Positions 1 through 7,247 of a DNA stretch of 10,758 nt are shown here, piece by piece (position 1 is the first letter of the stretch; every line of letters starts with the position of its first letter). Below the pieces are notes generated by a model. The model was not told where the DNA came from and did no database searches. It saw only the letters and a program-made list of their open reading frames with translations. The translations under genes were made by a program, and so were the position numbers. The DNA comes from an uncultured Clostridium sp. (GTDB taxonomy: Bacteria > Bacillota > Clostridia > TANB77 > CAG-508), in NCBI GenBank assembly GCA_900553945.1, contig USFR01000018.1:1-10758 (forward strand). The letters run 5' to 3'.

Positions 1-249
1 GTTTATATCTCGCAAGAAAAACGCACCAAACTTAACATAGTCTGTACCATCTACACTTGAATCAGCATCAGTAAATTGATCATACGTCATTGCACGAGCC
101 AACTCACTATCTGGTGTAAAATTCTTTTTCTTAGTACCTTCTTCTTTACTTGATACTATGGCAATAGCTATAATTATTGCCACCAATGCAATTGCACTTG
201 CAATTAATAAGCTTTTCTTTGTAATCTTCTCCTTAAATTTCTTTAACAT
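1..249 (-). CDS. N-terminal part of a large cell-surface protein (partial)
   Basis: This gene starts at ATG 247-249 and runs off the left edge; 83 codons are visible. An AAGGAG ribosome site lies at 258-263, 8 nt upstream, which supports the start. The protein opens with a basic stretch (MLKKFKEKITKK), then a hydrophobic segment at about residues 14-34, which would be a signal peptide or signal anchor. The visible mature part ends with a segment containing TDYVKFGAFFLRDIN. From memory, this resembles the opening of very large repeat-containing surface proteins in uncultured clostridia; I cannot name a Pfam family. The surface protein tails elsewhere in this window (571-1104 and 10457-10758) fit membership of the same class. 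Export is well supported; any adhesion role is inference. Confidence 0.6.
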   Translation of the reverse strand, partial: MLKKFKEKITKKSLLIASAIALVAIIIAIAIVSSKEEGTKKKNFTPDSELARAMTYDQFTDADSSVDGTDYVKFGAFFLRDIN

Positions 250-570
250 AACCTTTTCTCCTTATATTCTAATAATTACTTATTATTTTAAATAGTTCTT
301 AGATAAGGTCAATGTCACAAAATTTTAAAAAGACACAAAAAAGGCAGTAAAAATTAGTCTATAAGACAAAAAATGGCTACAAACGTCTAAATATAAACAT
401 TTGCAACCATTTTTTTTATTATAAAACTCCATTTTTCACAGTTACTTATCTTTTTAATTACAATTCATCAACAAAACCTCAATAAACTAGCGGAAACTCT
501 TATTACAATTTATTTAATTTCAAAACAATCCACAGCCTATTTTCCATCACTACAAAATAATCCACATCTA
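250..570. other. Intergenic region of 321 bp between two surface protein genes
   Basis: This stretch holds no gene. Its parts are the ribosome site and presumed promoter of the leftward gene starting at 249, and a minus-strand terminator at 368-416. A TTGACC box at 307-312 (minus) is the best -35 candidate, but no good -10 lies at a normal distance (AATAAT at 19 bp is the closest), so I do not call a promoter. I see nothing recognisable in 420-570. Confidence 0.5.
368..416 (-). terminator. Rho-independent terminator after the 571-1104 remnant
   Basis: Arms 398-416 and 368-386 pair over 19 positions in minus-strand RNA, using G-U wobbles at three places. The same places would be A-C mismatches in plus-strand RNA, so the hairpin belongs to leftward transcription. 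The 3' arm ends in a run of U. It lies about 155 nt past the remnant's stop codon, so it would end a long 3' tail. Confidence 0.65.
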
Positions 571-1104
571 TTAATGTCTTTTTCTAATTACATAAATTCC
601 TGCTGTCATAGCAATCATAATCATTAAAATGCCTCCTGCAATTGCAACATATGGAATTTCACCAGTACCAACTGCTACAATTAAATCTGCTTTGGTTTGA
701 ATTATTATAGCTTTTATTTTATATCCTGTATCTGCATTCATAATTATGTCTTTTTTACTTGTTTGATCTATTATAACAGTTTCATAAGGATTCATTAATT
801 TTCCAGATATGCTACTGCCCTTTACTTGAGTCGTTGTTCCTTTTTCGTCTGTTTCCTCGTGAAGTTTTACTTCTGTAGTTATTTTAAATTCTTTTAATTT
901 GTAATAATAACTTACAGTCGTACTTTCTTGTATAGTTTCTGATGTCCCTGCTGTACTTGGGGTTACTTTTGTTTCACTATTAATTACAACATATCGTTTA
1001 AGTAGTTCTTCACTTGGTTTAGTTGTATATTCGGTTCCCTTGTAATACTCAGAAACTTCATCTTCCATTAACTTTGTTTCGAGTTTTTTACTAATTTTTA
1101 TCCA
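571..1104 (-). pseudogene. 5'-truncated surface protein remnant: MucBP-like tail plus C-terminal membrane anchor
   Basis: The open frame reaches 1131, but its first ATG lies inside the terminator of the upstream dehydrogenase gene and has no ribosome site. The next ATG (1066-1068) has none either. The readable protein starts in mid-domain. EYYKGTEYTT through SYYYKLK looks like the second part of a MucBP-type repeat. It is followed by a beta-rich segment (FKITTEVKLHEE to GYKIKAIII) and a C-terminal anchor: KADLIVAVGTGE, a hydrophobic helix of about 23 residues, then RKRH and the stop. There is no LPXTG motif. I read it as the tail of a large surface protein that lost its 5' part, probably by deletion or recombination. 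Its anchor closely matches the gene end at 10457. Short translation from the internal ATG cannot be excluded. Confidence 0.65.
585..694. repeat. Diverged direct repeat, copy 1 (surface protein anchor)
   Basis: This 110-bp segment aligns without gaps to 10470-10580. Both contain identical blocks such as TAAATTCCTGCTGT and ATTGCAACATATGGAA (plus strand), with scattered differences that are mostly synonymous or conservative. It encodes the C-terminal membrane anchor of a surface protein family. The pattern is that of paralogous coding sequence rather than a mobile repeat. Confidence 0.75.
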
Positions 1105-1142
1105 CAAAAAAAAGAATAAACATTTCCACATGTTTATTCTTT
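1105..1142 (-). terminator. Rho-independent terminator of the dehydrogenase gene
   Basis: A perfect 13-bp stem (1130-1142 with 1111-1123) and a 6-nt loop are followed by a U run (A run at 1106-1110 on the plus strand). It begins 22 nt after the dehydrogenase stop codon. It also shows that the apparent ATG at 1129-1131 is not a real gene start. Confidence 0.9.
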
Positions 1143-1164
1143 GTATTATTATTTAATAAAAGCA

Positions 1165-1896
1165 TTATATTATAACCCATCCTCCGTTTGGTGAGATTAT
1201 TTGACCTGTTGTGAATTCGTCTTCTATTAGCCAGTTGATAGTCTTGGCTATATCTATTGGTTTTCCTAGTTTTCCTAGTGGTGTTTCCATTTCTAAGACT
1301 GCTTTTTCTTCTTTGGTTAGTCTTGAGTTCATCTCTGTTTCTATGGCTCCTGGTGCTATTGAGTTTACTCTTATGTTTGATGGTCCTAATTCTTTGGCTA
1401 ATGCTTTCGTTAGTCCATCCATTCCTGCTTTTGTTACTGAGTATGCTACTTCGCATGATGCCCCTACCATTCCCCATATTGAAGACATATTTATTATGCA
1501 TCCTTGTTTTTCGTGTATCATGTGTTTTGATACTTCTTGTGACATTGCTATTGCTGAATAAAGATTAGTTCTTATTATTTCTTCTATTTCTGCGTCTGTT
1601 AAATCTGTGAATTGTCCCCAGATTGATATTCCTGCATTGTTTACTAGTACATCTATGTGTTTGTATTTTTCTATTGCATATTCTACTAATGCTTTACATT
1701 CTTCTCTTTTTGATACGTCTGCTTTGTATATGTCTATGTTTATATTTTCTTTTTTTAGCTCTTCTTGTAGTTCTTTTGCTTTTTCTGCTGATTTATTATA
1801 ATTTGCTATTACTGTGTGTCCGTTTCTTGCTAGTAGTTTTGCTGTTTCTCTTCCAATTCCTCTTGATGCCCCTGTGATTATTATTACTTTTGACAT
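1165..1896 (-). CDS. Short-chain dehydrogenase/reductase, FabG/YmfI type
   Basis: This is a complete 243-residue classical SDR. Visible hallmarks are the nucleotide-binding motif TGASRGIG (8-15), NNAG (86-89), N111, catalytic S139, the YxxxK pair Y152/K156, and PGAIETEM (about 182-189). The tetrad N-S-Y-K is intact, so an NAD(P)H-dependent ketoreductase is expected. The general family is 3-oxoacyl-ACP reductase (FabG). The segment SSIWGMVGASCEV and the ending ISPNGGWVI recall the clostridial YmfI branch, which reduces the 5-aminopentanone modification on elongation factor P; this finer call is from memory. No fatty-acid synthesis genes are adjacent, which fits a stand-alone role better than a fab operon. 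An AAAGGAG ribosome site precedes the ATG. It is transcribed alone between its own promoter and terminator. Confidence 0.9.
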   Translation of the reverse strand: MSKVIIITGASRGIGRETAKLLARNGHTVIANYNKSAEKAKELQEELKKENINIDIYKADVSKREECKALVEYAIEKYKHIDVLVNNAGISIWGQFTDLTDAEIEEIIRTNLYSAIAMSQEVSKHMIHEKQGCIINMSSIWGMVGASCEVAYSVTKAGMDGLTKALAKELGPSNIRVNSIAPGAIETEMNSRLTKEEKAVLEMETPLGKLGKPIDIAKTINWLIEDEFTTGQIISPNGGWVII

Positions 1897-2015
1897 ATTT
1901 TCTCCTTTTTTATAGTAGTTTATTATTAATTTTACTATTAATTTTTTTTATTTTCTATATCTGTATAATCTTTTTTATATAGAACAAACGTGGACTATTC
2001 ATAACATTTGCTCTA

Positions 2016-2024
2016 ATTATAACA
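2016..2024 (-). promoter_or_regulatory. Extended -10 promoter for the dehydrogenase gene
   Basis: The minus strand reads TGTTATAAT, a perfect extended -10 (TGnTATAAT). No good -35 lies upstream, as is common for this promoter type. Transcription would start near 2009, giving a leader of roughly 110 nt before the ATG at 1896. No clear riboswitch fold is visible in that leader, which is very A/U-rich. Confidence 0.5.
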
Positions 2025-2048
2025 TTTTTAAGAACGAGTCTTTGTTCG

Positions 2049-2114
2049 TGCACAGAAATTTGCTTTGCAAATTCTGTGCATTATTTTATGTACTAGGAAG
2101 TTCAAAGAACTTTC
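2049..2114. repeat. Two adjacent palindromes in the spacer between tRNA-Thr and the dehydrogenase gene
   Basis: Palindrome 1 pairs 2049-2063 with 2067-2080 (TGCACAGAAATTTGC against GCAAATTCTGTGCA): 14 bp with one bulged A and a 3-nt loop. Palindrome 2 pairs 2096-2103 with 2107-2114 (GGAAGTTC, AAA, GAACTTTC). Neither is followed by a U run on the minus strand. They may be a dispersed intergenic palindromic element or a small structured RNA. Copy number elsewhere in the genome is unknown. Confidence 0.6.
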
Positions 2115-2122
2115 GTAATATA

Positions 2123-2164
2123 TAAAAAAGCCAACAATTAAGAGTTTTCTCAAAACTGTTGACT
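2123..2164 (-). terminator. Rho-independent terminator of the tRNA operon
   Basis: Arms 2149-2164 and 2129-2144 form a 16-position stem with a 2-nt internal mismatch and a TTTT/AAAA loop, followed by a U run (A run 2124-2129 on the plus strand). It starts 7 nt after the CCA end of tRNA-Thr. Confidence 0.85.
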
Positions 2165-2170
2165 TTTAAT

Positions 2171-2246
<76 letters not shown>

Positions 2247-2256
2247 AATATGAAAT

Positions 2257-2331
2257 TGGTGACCCCTACGGGAATCGAACCCATGTCTCCGCCGTGAAAG
2301 GGCGATGTCTTAACCGCTTGACCAAGGGGCC
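2257..2331 (-). tRNA. tRNA-Glu (UUC)
   Basis: This is a 75-nt cloverleaf with encoded CCA. The acceptor is GGCCCCT/AGGGGTC with one G-U pair. The anticodon loop CTTTCAC gives UUC, and the T loop is GTTCGATTC. It is the middle gene of the operon. Confidence 0.96.
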
Positions 2332-2337
2332 AGAAAA

Positions 2338-2357
2338 TCTCAGATTAAAATCTGAGA
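2338..2357 (-). other. Perfect hairpin in the tRNA-Lys/tRNA-Glu spacer
   Basis: The 27-nt spacer holds a perfect palindrome, TCTCAGAT-TTTA-ATCTGAGA on the minus strand: an 8-bp stem with a 4-nt loop. It starts one base after the CCA of tRNA-Lys. The other spacer in this operon (10 nt) has no such structure. A role in precursor processing, or as a weak attenuator before the downstream tRNAs, is inference. Confidence 0.6.
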
Positions 2358-2358
2358 T

Positions 2359-2434
2359 TGGTGAGCTATCCGCGACTCGAACGCGGGACAACTTGATTAA
2401 AAGTCAAGTGCTCTACCACCTGAGCTAATAGCCC
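2359..2434 (-). tRNA. tRNA-Lys (UUU)
   Basis: This is a 76-nt cloverleaf with encoded CCA. The acceptor is GGGCTAT/ATAGCTC with a G-U pair. The anticodon stem CTTGA/TCAAG holds the loop CTTTTAA, which gives UUU. It is the first gene of the operon, about 25 nt from the predicted transcription start. Confidence 0.96.
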
Positions 2435-2466
2435 AAATTCATATCGCTTAACGCGACTGCTCTTAT

Positions 2467-2495
2467 ATATTACACTACTTTTCTTAAGTTGTCAA
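2467..2495 (-). promoter_or_regulatory. Sigma-A promoter of the tRNA operon
   Basis: On the minus strand, -35 TTGACA (2490-2495) and -10 TAATAT (2467-2472) are separated by 17 bp. Spacing is ideal and 10 of 12 box bases match consensus. It lies between the yhaN-like stop codon (2537) and tRNA-Lys, so the tRNAs have their own strong start. Confidence 0.8.
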
Positions 2496-2536
2496 CATTT
2501 TTTTTAATTTTTTTTTATTTTTTTTCAAAAAATGTT

Positions 2537-4417
2537 TTATAATTCTATTTTTGAATACTTTATTGCTTCTTTTTCTAGAATCTTTTCTTCTCTATCTGAG
2601 CATGTGAATATTAGAATTTGTCTATTTTCTAGTTCTGAAAGGTATTCTAAAATTTCTGTCATTCTTTCTTTATCATAATATGCAAAGCTTTCATCCATTA
2701 TGATTGGCATTGTTTCTTTTGATATCTCTTTTGCTGCGCTAATTCTTAATGCTAAATATATAAGATCAACTGTACCTGAGCTTAACATATCTATTGGCAT
2801 GTATTGTCCGCCTTCAATTTCTATTAATAAGTTATTCTCGTTATCTAAATATATATTTTCATATTTTCCATTTGTAACTTTTTTCAATATATTCTTTAGT
2901 TCTTCAATGAAATCTGGTGTTATATTTTCTTTCATTTCTTGATATGATTTTTCGATTTGCTCTTTTACCATTTCATACATATTGTTTAGTTGTAGCAATT
3001 CATCTTTTTTCTCGTATAGATTTTCTAACTCTTCATCAATTTCAACTAAATCTTCTAATTTTTTTATGATACTTTGATTATCTACTTCTATTGTTTTTTC
3101 TGTAATTTTAAATTCTGTCTGTTCTCTCTCTTTTTCATCTATGAATTCCACAATGTTTTCATATTTTGTGGATAAAATATCTTGAATTGTTTCTTCATCG
3201 ATTTTGTTTATGAAGTTTTTTATTATATTTTTTTCTTCTTGTTTTTGTTTTTCAAATATCTCTGCTTTCTTTTCTTCAATTTCCTGTTGTTTTTTTGAAC
3301 ATTCTTTTTTTATTTTTTCTAGTTCTTCTTCAAGATTTGTTTTTTCTTGATATAATTTTTTACTGTTTCTTTTTATTTCTTTCTTCTTTTTATTTTGAAT
3401 TGATGCTGTTACTATAAAACCTATAACTGGAATAGCATTTAATGAAAGTATTAAATATTGTTTTATAGCTACTGCAAGTACTGTTATTACTATTATTGCC
3501 AAAATAGAAATATAATATCCTATTTTATTTGTTTTTAAATTTTCTTGTCTTTCATTGTTTAGTTCTTCTATTTCTTTTTTAATTTTTTCTTGGTTTTCTT
3601 CTTCTTTTTCTAGTGCTTGTTCAAATATTTTGATTTTTTCTTTTTCCAGTTGAGTTTTCTCTAAATTAATTTTTTGTTGCCTTAGTAAATCTAGTATTGT
3701 TCTGTTTTCTTGTATGTCTGTTTTAATATTTTCTTTTTCATTTTCAACTTGATATTTTTTGTCTTTGTATATTTCAATTTGTTTTTTCTCTGCCTCTTTT
3801 TTCTCGATTTCTTCTTCAACTAAATTAAGTGGTCTTCCTGCGCTTCTTGAACTTCCTATTTCTTCTAGTTGTCTTTTGTTTAATTTGTCTAGTGTTTTTT
3901 TGTATGATATATTTTCGCTTCCGCTTGAAACAATATTACTTAATTTCTGTATTATTGAATTTTTCATATTGGATGAAAGCCTTACTCCTTCTTGTTCTGC
4001 AACACAGCTTGCAAAGAAGTTTTCTTCTGTTATTCCTGTTTGCTCTATAAAAAACATACTGTCTTTATTTTTGTCAATTGGATAATTTTTTGTTATATCA
4101 TTTTTTTGTTCATCATAAATTATTGGGCTTTTCTTCTTGAATTCTCTATATACTTCATATTCTTCTTTGTTGTCTAGTGTATATGTAATTTTGCCTGAAT
4201 ATTCCTCTTTTCTCCAAGGTTTATATTTTTCAAAATCAGATATATTTTTACCATTTTTAGTTCTAGCTGTTCCATAAAACATTGATGTTATAAACTTTAG
4301 TAATGTTGATTTTCCTGCTTCATTATTTCCTTGAATTACATTTATCCCATTTGAAAAATTTATTTCTTTATTTTCTAATTTTCCAAATCCATTTACCTTT
4401 AAGTTCTCTATTTTCAT
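2537..4417 (-). CDS. yhaN: YhaN-like SbcC/Rad50-type ATPase with membrane hairpin
   Basis: This 626-residue protein is an SMC-like ATPase that should partner the adjacent nuclease in handling DNA ends. Walker A is GNNEAGKST (30-38). The signature-like LSSGTVDL begins at 545 and Walker B is IIMDES (572-577, D575/E576). Two long Lys/Glu-rich coiled-coil arms lie between them. At the arm tip, where Rad50/SbcC carries a CxxC zinc hook, there is no CxxC. Instead a hydrophobic stretch at about 301-342 looks like two membrane helices joined by a short turn. At 626 residues it is shorter than typical SbcC or Bacillus YhaN, mostly through shorter arms. Its ATG overlaps the stop of the nuclease gene by one base (TAATG), so translation is probably coupled. 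Family membership is firm; membrane location is inferred from hydrophobicity. Confidence 0.88.
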   Translation of the reverse strand: MKIENLKVNGFGKLENKEINFSNGINVIQGNNEAGKSTLLKFITSMFYGTARTKNGKNISDFEKYKPWRKEEYSGKITYTLDNKEEYEVYREFKKKSPIIYDEQKNDITKNYPIDKNKDSMFFIEQTGITEENFFASCVAEQEGVRLSSNMKNSIIQKLSNIVSSGSENISYKKTLDKLNKRQLEEIGSSRSAGRPLNLVEEEIEKKEAEKKQIEIYKDKKYQVENEKENIKTDIQENRTILDLLRQQKINLEKTQLEKEKIKIFEQALEKEEENQEKIKKEIEELNNERQENLKTNKIGYYISILAIIVITVLAVAIKQYLILSLNAIPVIGFIVTASIQNKKKKEIKRNSKKLYQEKTNLEEELEKIKKECSKKQQEIEEKKAEIFEKQKQEEKNIIKNFINKIDEETIQDILSTKYENIVEFIDEKEREQTEFKITEKTIEVDNQSIIKKLEDLVEIDEELENLYEKKDELLQLNNMYEMVKEQIEKSYQEMKENITPDFIEELKNILKKVTNGKYENIYLDNENNLLIEIEGGQYMPIDMLSSGTVDLIYLALRISAAKEISKETMPIIMDESFAYYDKERMTEILEYLSELENRQILIFTCSDREEKILEKEAIKYSKIEL

Positions 4418-5490
4418 TATAATACCTCTAATCCTATTTCTATTGCTTTTTCAATAAAGTCATCATCTAGGTTTTCTTTTTCTTTCTTTTCTAACATATT
4501 CTTTACGAATATTCCTTTTATATTGTTCTCGTTTGCTATTTGTTCAATATTAATTCCTAATTTTGTTTTATCTTTAATTTTAACAATATTTTCGGTTTGA
4601 ACCATTTTTTTAATTTCATCTAAATTTAGTGGAAAGAATCTTTTTCCTGTTAAAATTATCTTATATAAATTGTTTTGTTTTAAGAATAATTTTTCAAATT
4701 CTTCTATTACTTCTTCATTTGAACTCATTTCTGAGATATCAATTTCTAGTTCAACGTATTCTCTTTTATCTATTGTTTTGAATTCTACTTCAAGATTATC
4801 TTTTTCAATATCACAAACAAGCACTCCGTGTTTTCCTAATTCGTCAAATCCTAAGCTTATTGTTGAGCCTGGATAAAAAATCTTTTGATTTTTTTCTTCA
4901 TTGTAGTATGGTTTGTGAATATGTCCTAATGAAATATAATCAAATCCTAATTCTTTTAACTTAGTTTGTCGTAATGGATTGTACTCTCTTTGTTCATCGG
5001 AACCTCCATCCAATGAACCGTGTGTTATTAAGATATTTATATCGTCTGGTTCTTCAATCTCAATTTCTTCAATTTCTGAATGTTTACAATAAAAATCAGT
5101 AAATCCAAATCCGTATATATGTATTCCATTAAAATCGATTTTTTCGATATTCTCGCTGAAAATATGGACATTTGGTGCCCATTTATATGTAGCATAAAAT
5201 GAATTTTTTATATATGGATCGTGATTTCCTGGTGTTATGAAAATTTTTGTGTCTGGTATTTCTTCAAATATCTTGTTTATGTATTCTATACTTGATTTTC
5301 TTATATAATTTTGTTCATATAAATCACCTGAAATTAGTAGTAATTTTATATCATTTTCTTTAATATATTCTGCAACTTCTTTTATTGCTTTTCTTTGTTC
5401 CATTCTTCTTTTTTGTGGTAATCCATCTATTGAACTTAATGAATCAAATTTGGCATCCATATGCAAATCTGCTAAATGTACGAATTTCAT
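4417..5490 (-). CDS. yhaO: YhaO-like SbcD/Mre11-type metallophosphoesterase
   Basis: This is a 357-residue nuclease-type calcineurin-fold phosphoesterase. The metal-binding motifs are complete: DLHMD (8-12), GDLYE (55-59), GNHDP (88-92), THG with H157, and GHIHKP (H190, H192). The family uses two Mn ions to cut DNA ends, usually with an SbcC/Rad50-type ATPase. The start at 5490 is preferred over an ATG 15 nt further upstream, because GGAGGG sits within those 15 nt at proper distance, and because MKFVHLADLH is the usual N-terminus of the family. The region after about residue 245 is the less conserved C-terminal domain. It is the first gene of a two-gene operon with the yhaN-like gene. I see no convincing consensus promoter in the spacer upstream. 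Confidence 0.92.
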   Translation of the reverse strand: MKFVHLADLHMDAKFDSLSSIDGLPQKRRMEQRKAIKEVAEYIKENDIKLLLISGDLYEQNYIRKSSIEYINKIFEEIPDTKIFITPGNHDPYIKNSFYATYKWAPNVHIFSENIEKIDFNGIHIYGFGFTDFYCKHSEIEEIEIEEPDDINILITHGSLDGGSDEQREYNPLRQTKLKELGFDYISLGHIHKPYYNEEKNQKIFYPGSTISLGFDELGKHGVLVCDIEKDNLEVEFKTIDKREYVELEIDISEMSSNEEVIEEFEKLFLKQNNLYKIILTGKRFFPLNLDEIKKMVQTENIVKIKDKTKLGINIEQIANENNIKGIFVKNMLEKKEKENLDDDFIEKAIEIGLEVL

Positions 5491-5550
5491 TTTTCCCTCC
5501 ATCAATACCTTCTAATTTAAGTTTGTGGTATTTGTATGCAAAAATTATCT

Positions 5551-5590
5551 TTTGCGCAAATCACTTGTATTCTAAGACTTTTTGCGTAAC
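5551..5590. promoter_or_regulatory. TTTGCG-type repeated sites upstream of the nuclease operon
   Basis: A perfect 10-bp palindrome TTTGCGCAAA (5551-5560) is followed exactly 30 bp later by the related TTTGCGTAAC (5581-5590). A weaker TATGCAAAAA lies at 5536-5545. They sit 60-100 bp upstream of the yhaO-like start, where operator sites would be expected. No known regulator site is recognised. Confidence 0.3.
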
Positions 5591-5602
5591 CTTTTTTAAG
5601 GC

Positions 5603-5656
5603 AAAAAAATATTGACTAAATTATATCAAATCGATATTTTTCAGTCAATATTTTTT
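5603..5656 (-). terminator. Rho-independent terminator of the coupling-ATPase operon
   Basis: A perfect 14-bp stem pairs 5643-5656 with 5604-5617 (AAAAAATATTGACT against AGTCAATATTTTTT). The 25-nt loop can form a further small ATATC/GATAT stem. It ends in U residues and begins 25 nt after the ATPase stop codon. The arm sequence would also end plus-strand transcripts. Confidence 0.85.
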
Positions 5657-5681
5657 CAAAACATTTGTTTTTATTTTGCTT

Positions 5682-7247
5682 TTAATCTATGTCATTTAGT
5701 GTTCCGAATAATTCATCAAATTTTGCTTCCATTTCTTTTTGTAAATCTAGCTTTTCTTGGGTTGTTTGAGGTTCTACTTTAGGCTCTTCAACAGGTTCCA
5801 TTGGCAACTCTGGTGGCATATCCAAACTTGATAAATCAAGAATTGGTTGTACATTGTTATTATTTTTTCCCTCTTTTGGCTTTTCTTCTTTTTTTGGTTC
5901 ATTATCTGCAAATAAATCGTCTAATGATTCTATTTTTGTAGGCTCTGCGTTTTCTCTTTTTTCCTCATATGGATTATATGGATTATACGTTCTCCATTTT
6001 CCTCTATCTATAACCTCACGATCGTTATGATCTAATCTAAAAGGTCTAATCTGTTTTTCTGTTGGATGATTAAAATAATAGTATTTTTGAGCTCTAATTG
6101 GCTTTAAACCTTTTTCATAAATAATACATTGGTTTACATCTAGTCTTCTTAATTCATCTGGTGTAAGCAAAGCTCTTGCCATATTTTGTTCTGAAACACT
6201 CTTTCCTTGTTTCCAATCATTTCTATCTTTATTTATTGATTCACTTTCTCTAAATATTGTTTTTTCACCTAATGCTTTAGAGAAATATTCAACTGTTTTT
6301 TGTGAGTTACTTCCTAGGAATACGTGAGTATCACAGTTTCCTAAGATTGTTTCATGTGACTCTTTATACACTGCTTCTAGCTGATCTAGGTTCTGCAAAA
6401 TAACGCTAAATGATATTTTTCTACTTCTTGATGTTGATATTTTTTTATCGAAATCTGGTATTTTTCCTATGTTAGCGAACTCATCAAGTATGAAAAATGT
6501 TTGTACTGGTAATTCTCCACCACATTCATCTGCGAAGTCATATAATCTTTGAATCATTTGTGAGAAGAATATTGTTAATAAGAAATCATATGCAGCATGT
6601 GTATCTGATGATATAACATATAATGCTGTTTTTTCTTTTCCAATTTCTTCGAAATCTATTGTATTTGTTGATGTTAATTCTGCGATTGCTTTTGAATCAA
6701 ACTTACCTAATTTAGATTGTAGTGATGATAAAATTGATCCATATGTTTTATCTGATGATACTTCAATTGATCTATAGTTTGTTCTTGCTGGATGTTGATG
6801 TGGTAACTGATTAATCAAATTTGAAAGTAAGTTATCTCCACCATTATTGTTTGCTGCTCTTACAAGCTCTGCACAGCTGGCTAAATTTTGTTCTTCTGGT
6901 GGCCTAACTTCTCTTAAATAATATATCAAAGATTTTAGTAACATTTCAGCCATGTCATCCCAGAATGGATCTGATGAACTTGCTGCATCTTTTTGTCCTT
7001 TAACAATTGTGTTTGCAATTATATCAACATCTATCTGATTTCTAATGTGGTGCAATGGGTTGTATCCGTCACTTTTTTCAGGTCTTACTAAGTTTAAAAC
7101 TTTAATTTTATATCCTTTTTCTCTTAAGAAACCTGCTGTTTGGTCGTATAATTCTCCTTTAGGATCTGTAAATACATATGATCCTAATTGTTGACATGCG
7201 TTTGGAATAACGTATGATGCAGATTTACCAGCACCAGAACCGTCCAA
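5682..7247 (-). CDS. VirD4/TraG-type coupling ATPase, main ATPase part (frameshifted from its N-terminus)
   Basis: This frame encodes the ATPase domain of a type IV secretion coupling protein, the hexameric inner-membrane pump that passes DNA-protein substrates to a conjugation channel. It begins inside Walker A (GSGAGKS). It continues with FTDPKGELYDQT, Walker B FFILDEFANIG (D255/E256 in this frame) and a run containing ISFSVILQNLDQLEAVY, all typical of VirD4/TraG. The apparent TTG start at 7245-7247 is not a real start: the protein continues from the overlapping frame 7225-7719 once one extra base near 7242-7243 is removed, giving 678 residues. The C-terminal 90 or so residues are acidic and Pro/Glu-rich, possibly for substrate or partner binding. 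As written the gene cannot make a full ATPase; it is either a recent pseudogene or a sequence error. Confidence 0.9.
   Translation of the reverse strand: MDGSGAGKSASYVIPNACQQLGSYVFTDPKGELYDQTAGFLREKGYKIKVLNLVRPEKSDGYNPLHHIRNQIDVDIIANTIVKGQKDAASSSDPFWDDMAEMLLKSLIYYLREVRPPEEQNLASCAELVRAANNNGGDNLLSNLINQLPHQHPARTNYRSIEVSSDKTYGSILSSLQSKLGKFDSKAIAELTSTNTIDFEEIGKEKTALYVISSDTHAAYDFLLTIFFSQMIQRLYDFADECGGELPVQTFFILDEFANIGKIPDFDKKISTSRSRKISFSVILQNLDQLEAVYKESHETILGNCDTHVFLGSNSQKTVEYFSKALGEKTIFRESESINKDRNDWKQGKSVSEQNMARALLTPDELRRLDVNQCIIYEKGLKPIRAQKYYYFNHPTEKQIRPFRLDHNDREVIDRGKWRTYNPYNPYEEKRENAEPTKIESLDDLFADNEPKKEEKPKEGKNNNNVQPILDLSSLDMPPELPMEPVEEPKVEPQTTQEKLDLQKEMEAKFDELFGTLNDID

Noticed and set aside
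1091..1501. Minus-strand frame overlapping the dehydrogenase gene and its terminator
   Set aside because: It lies in another frame of a clear SDR gene, has a low-complexity Asn/Arg/Lys composition, and runs through the terminator.
2494..2536. Possible terminator after the yhaN-like gene (AACATTTTTT with AAAAAAATGTT)
   Set aside because: The stem is nearly all A-U, the loop is long, no U run follows, and it overlaps the tRNA promoter -35 box. It may slow transcription but I cannot call it.
3759..4177. Several plus-strand frames of 60-110 codons within the yhaN-like gene
   Set aside because: They are Phe/Ser/Leu-rich antisense readings of Lys/Glu-rich coiled-coil sequence, without ribosome sites or domain features.
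5491..5505. Upstream ATG giving five extra residues on the nuclease
   Set aside because: The GGAGGG ribosome site for the downstream ATG lies inside this stretch, and family members start at MKFVHLADLH.
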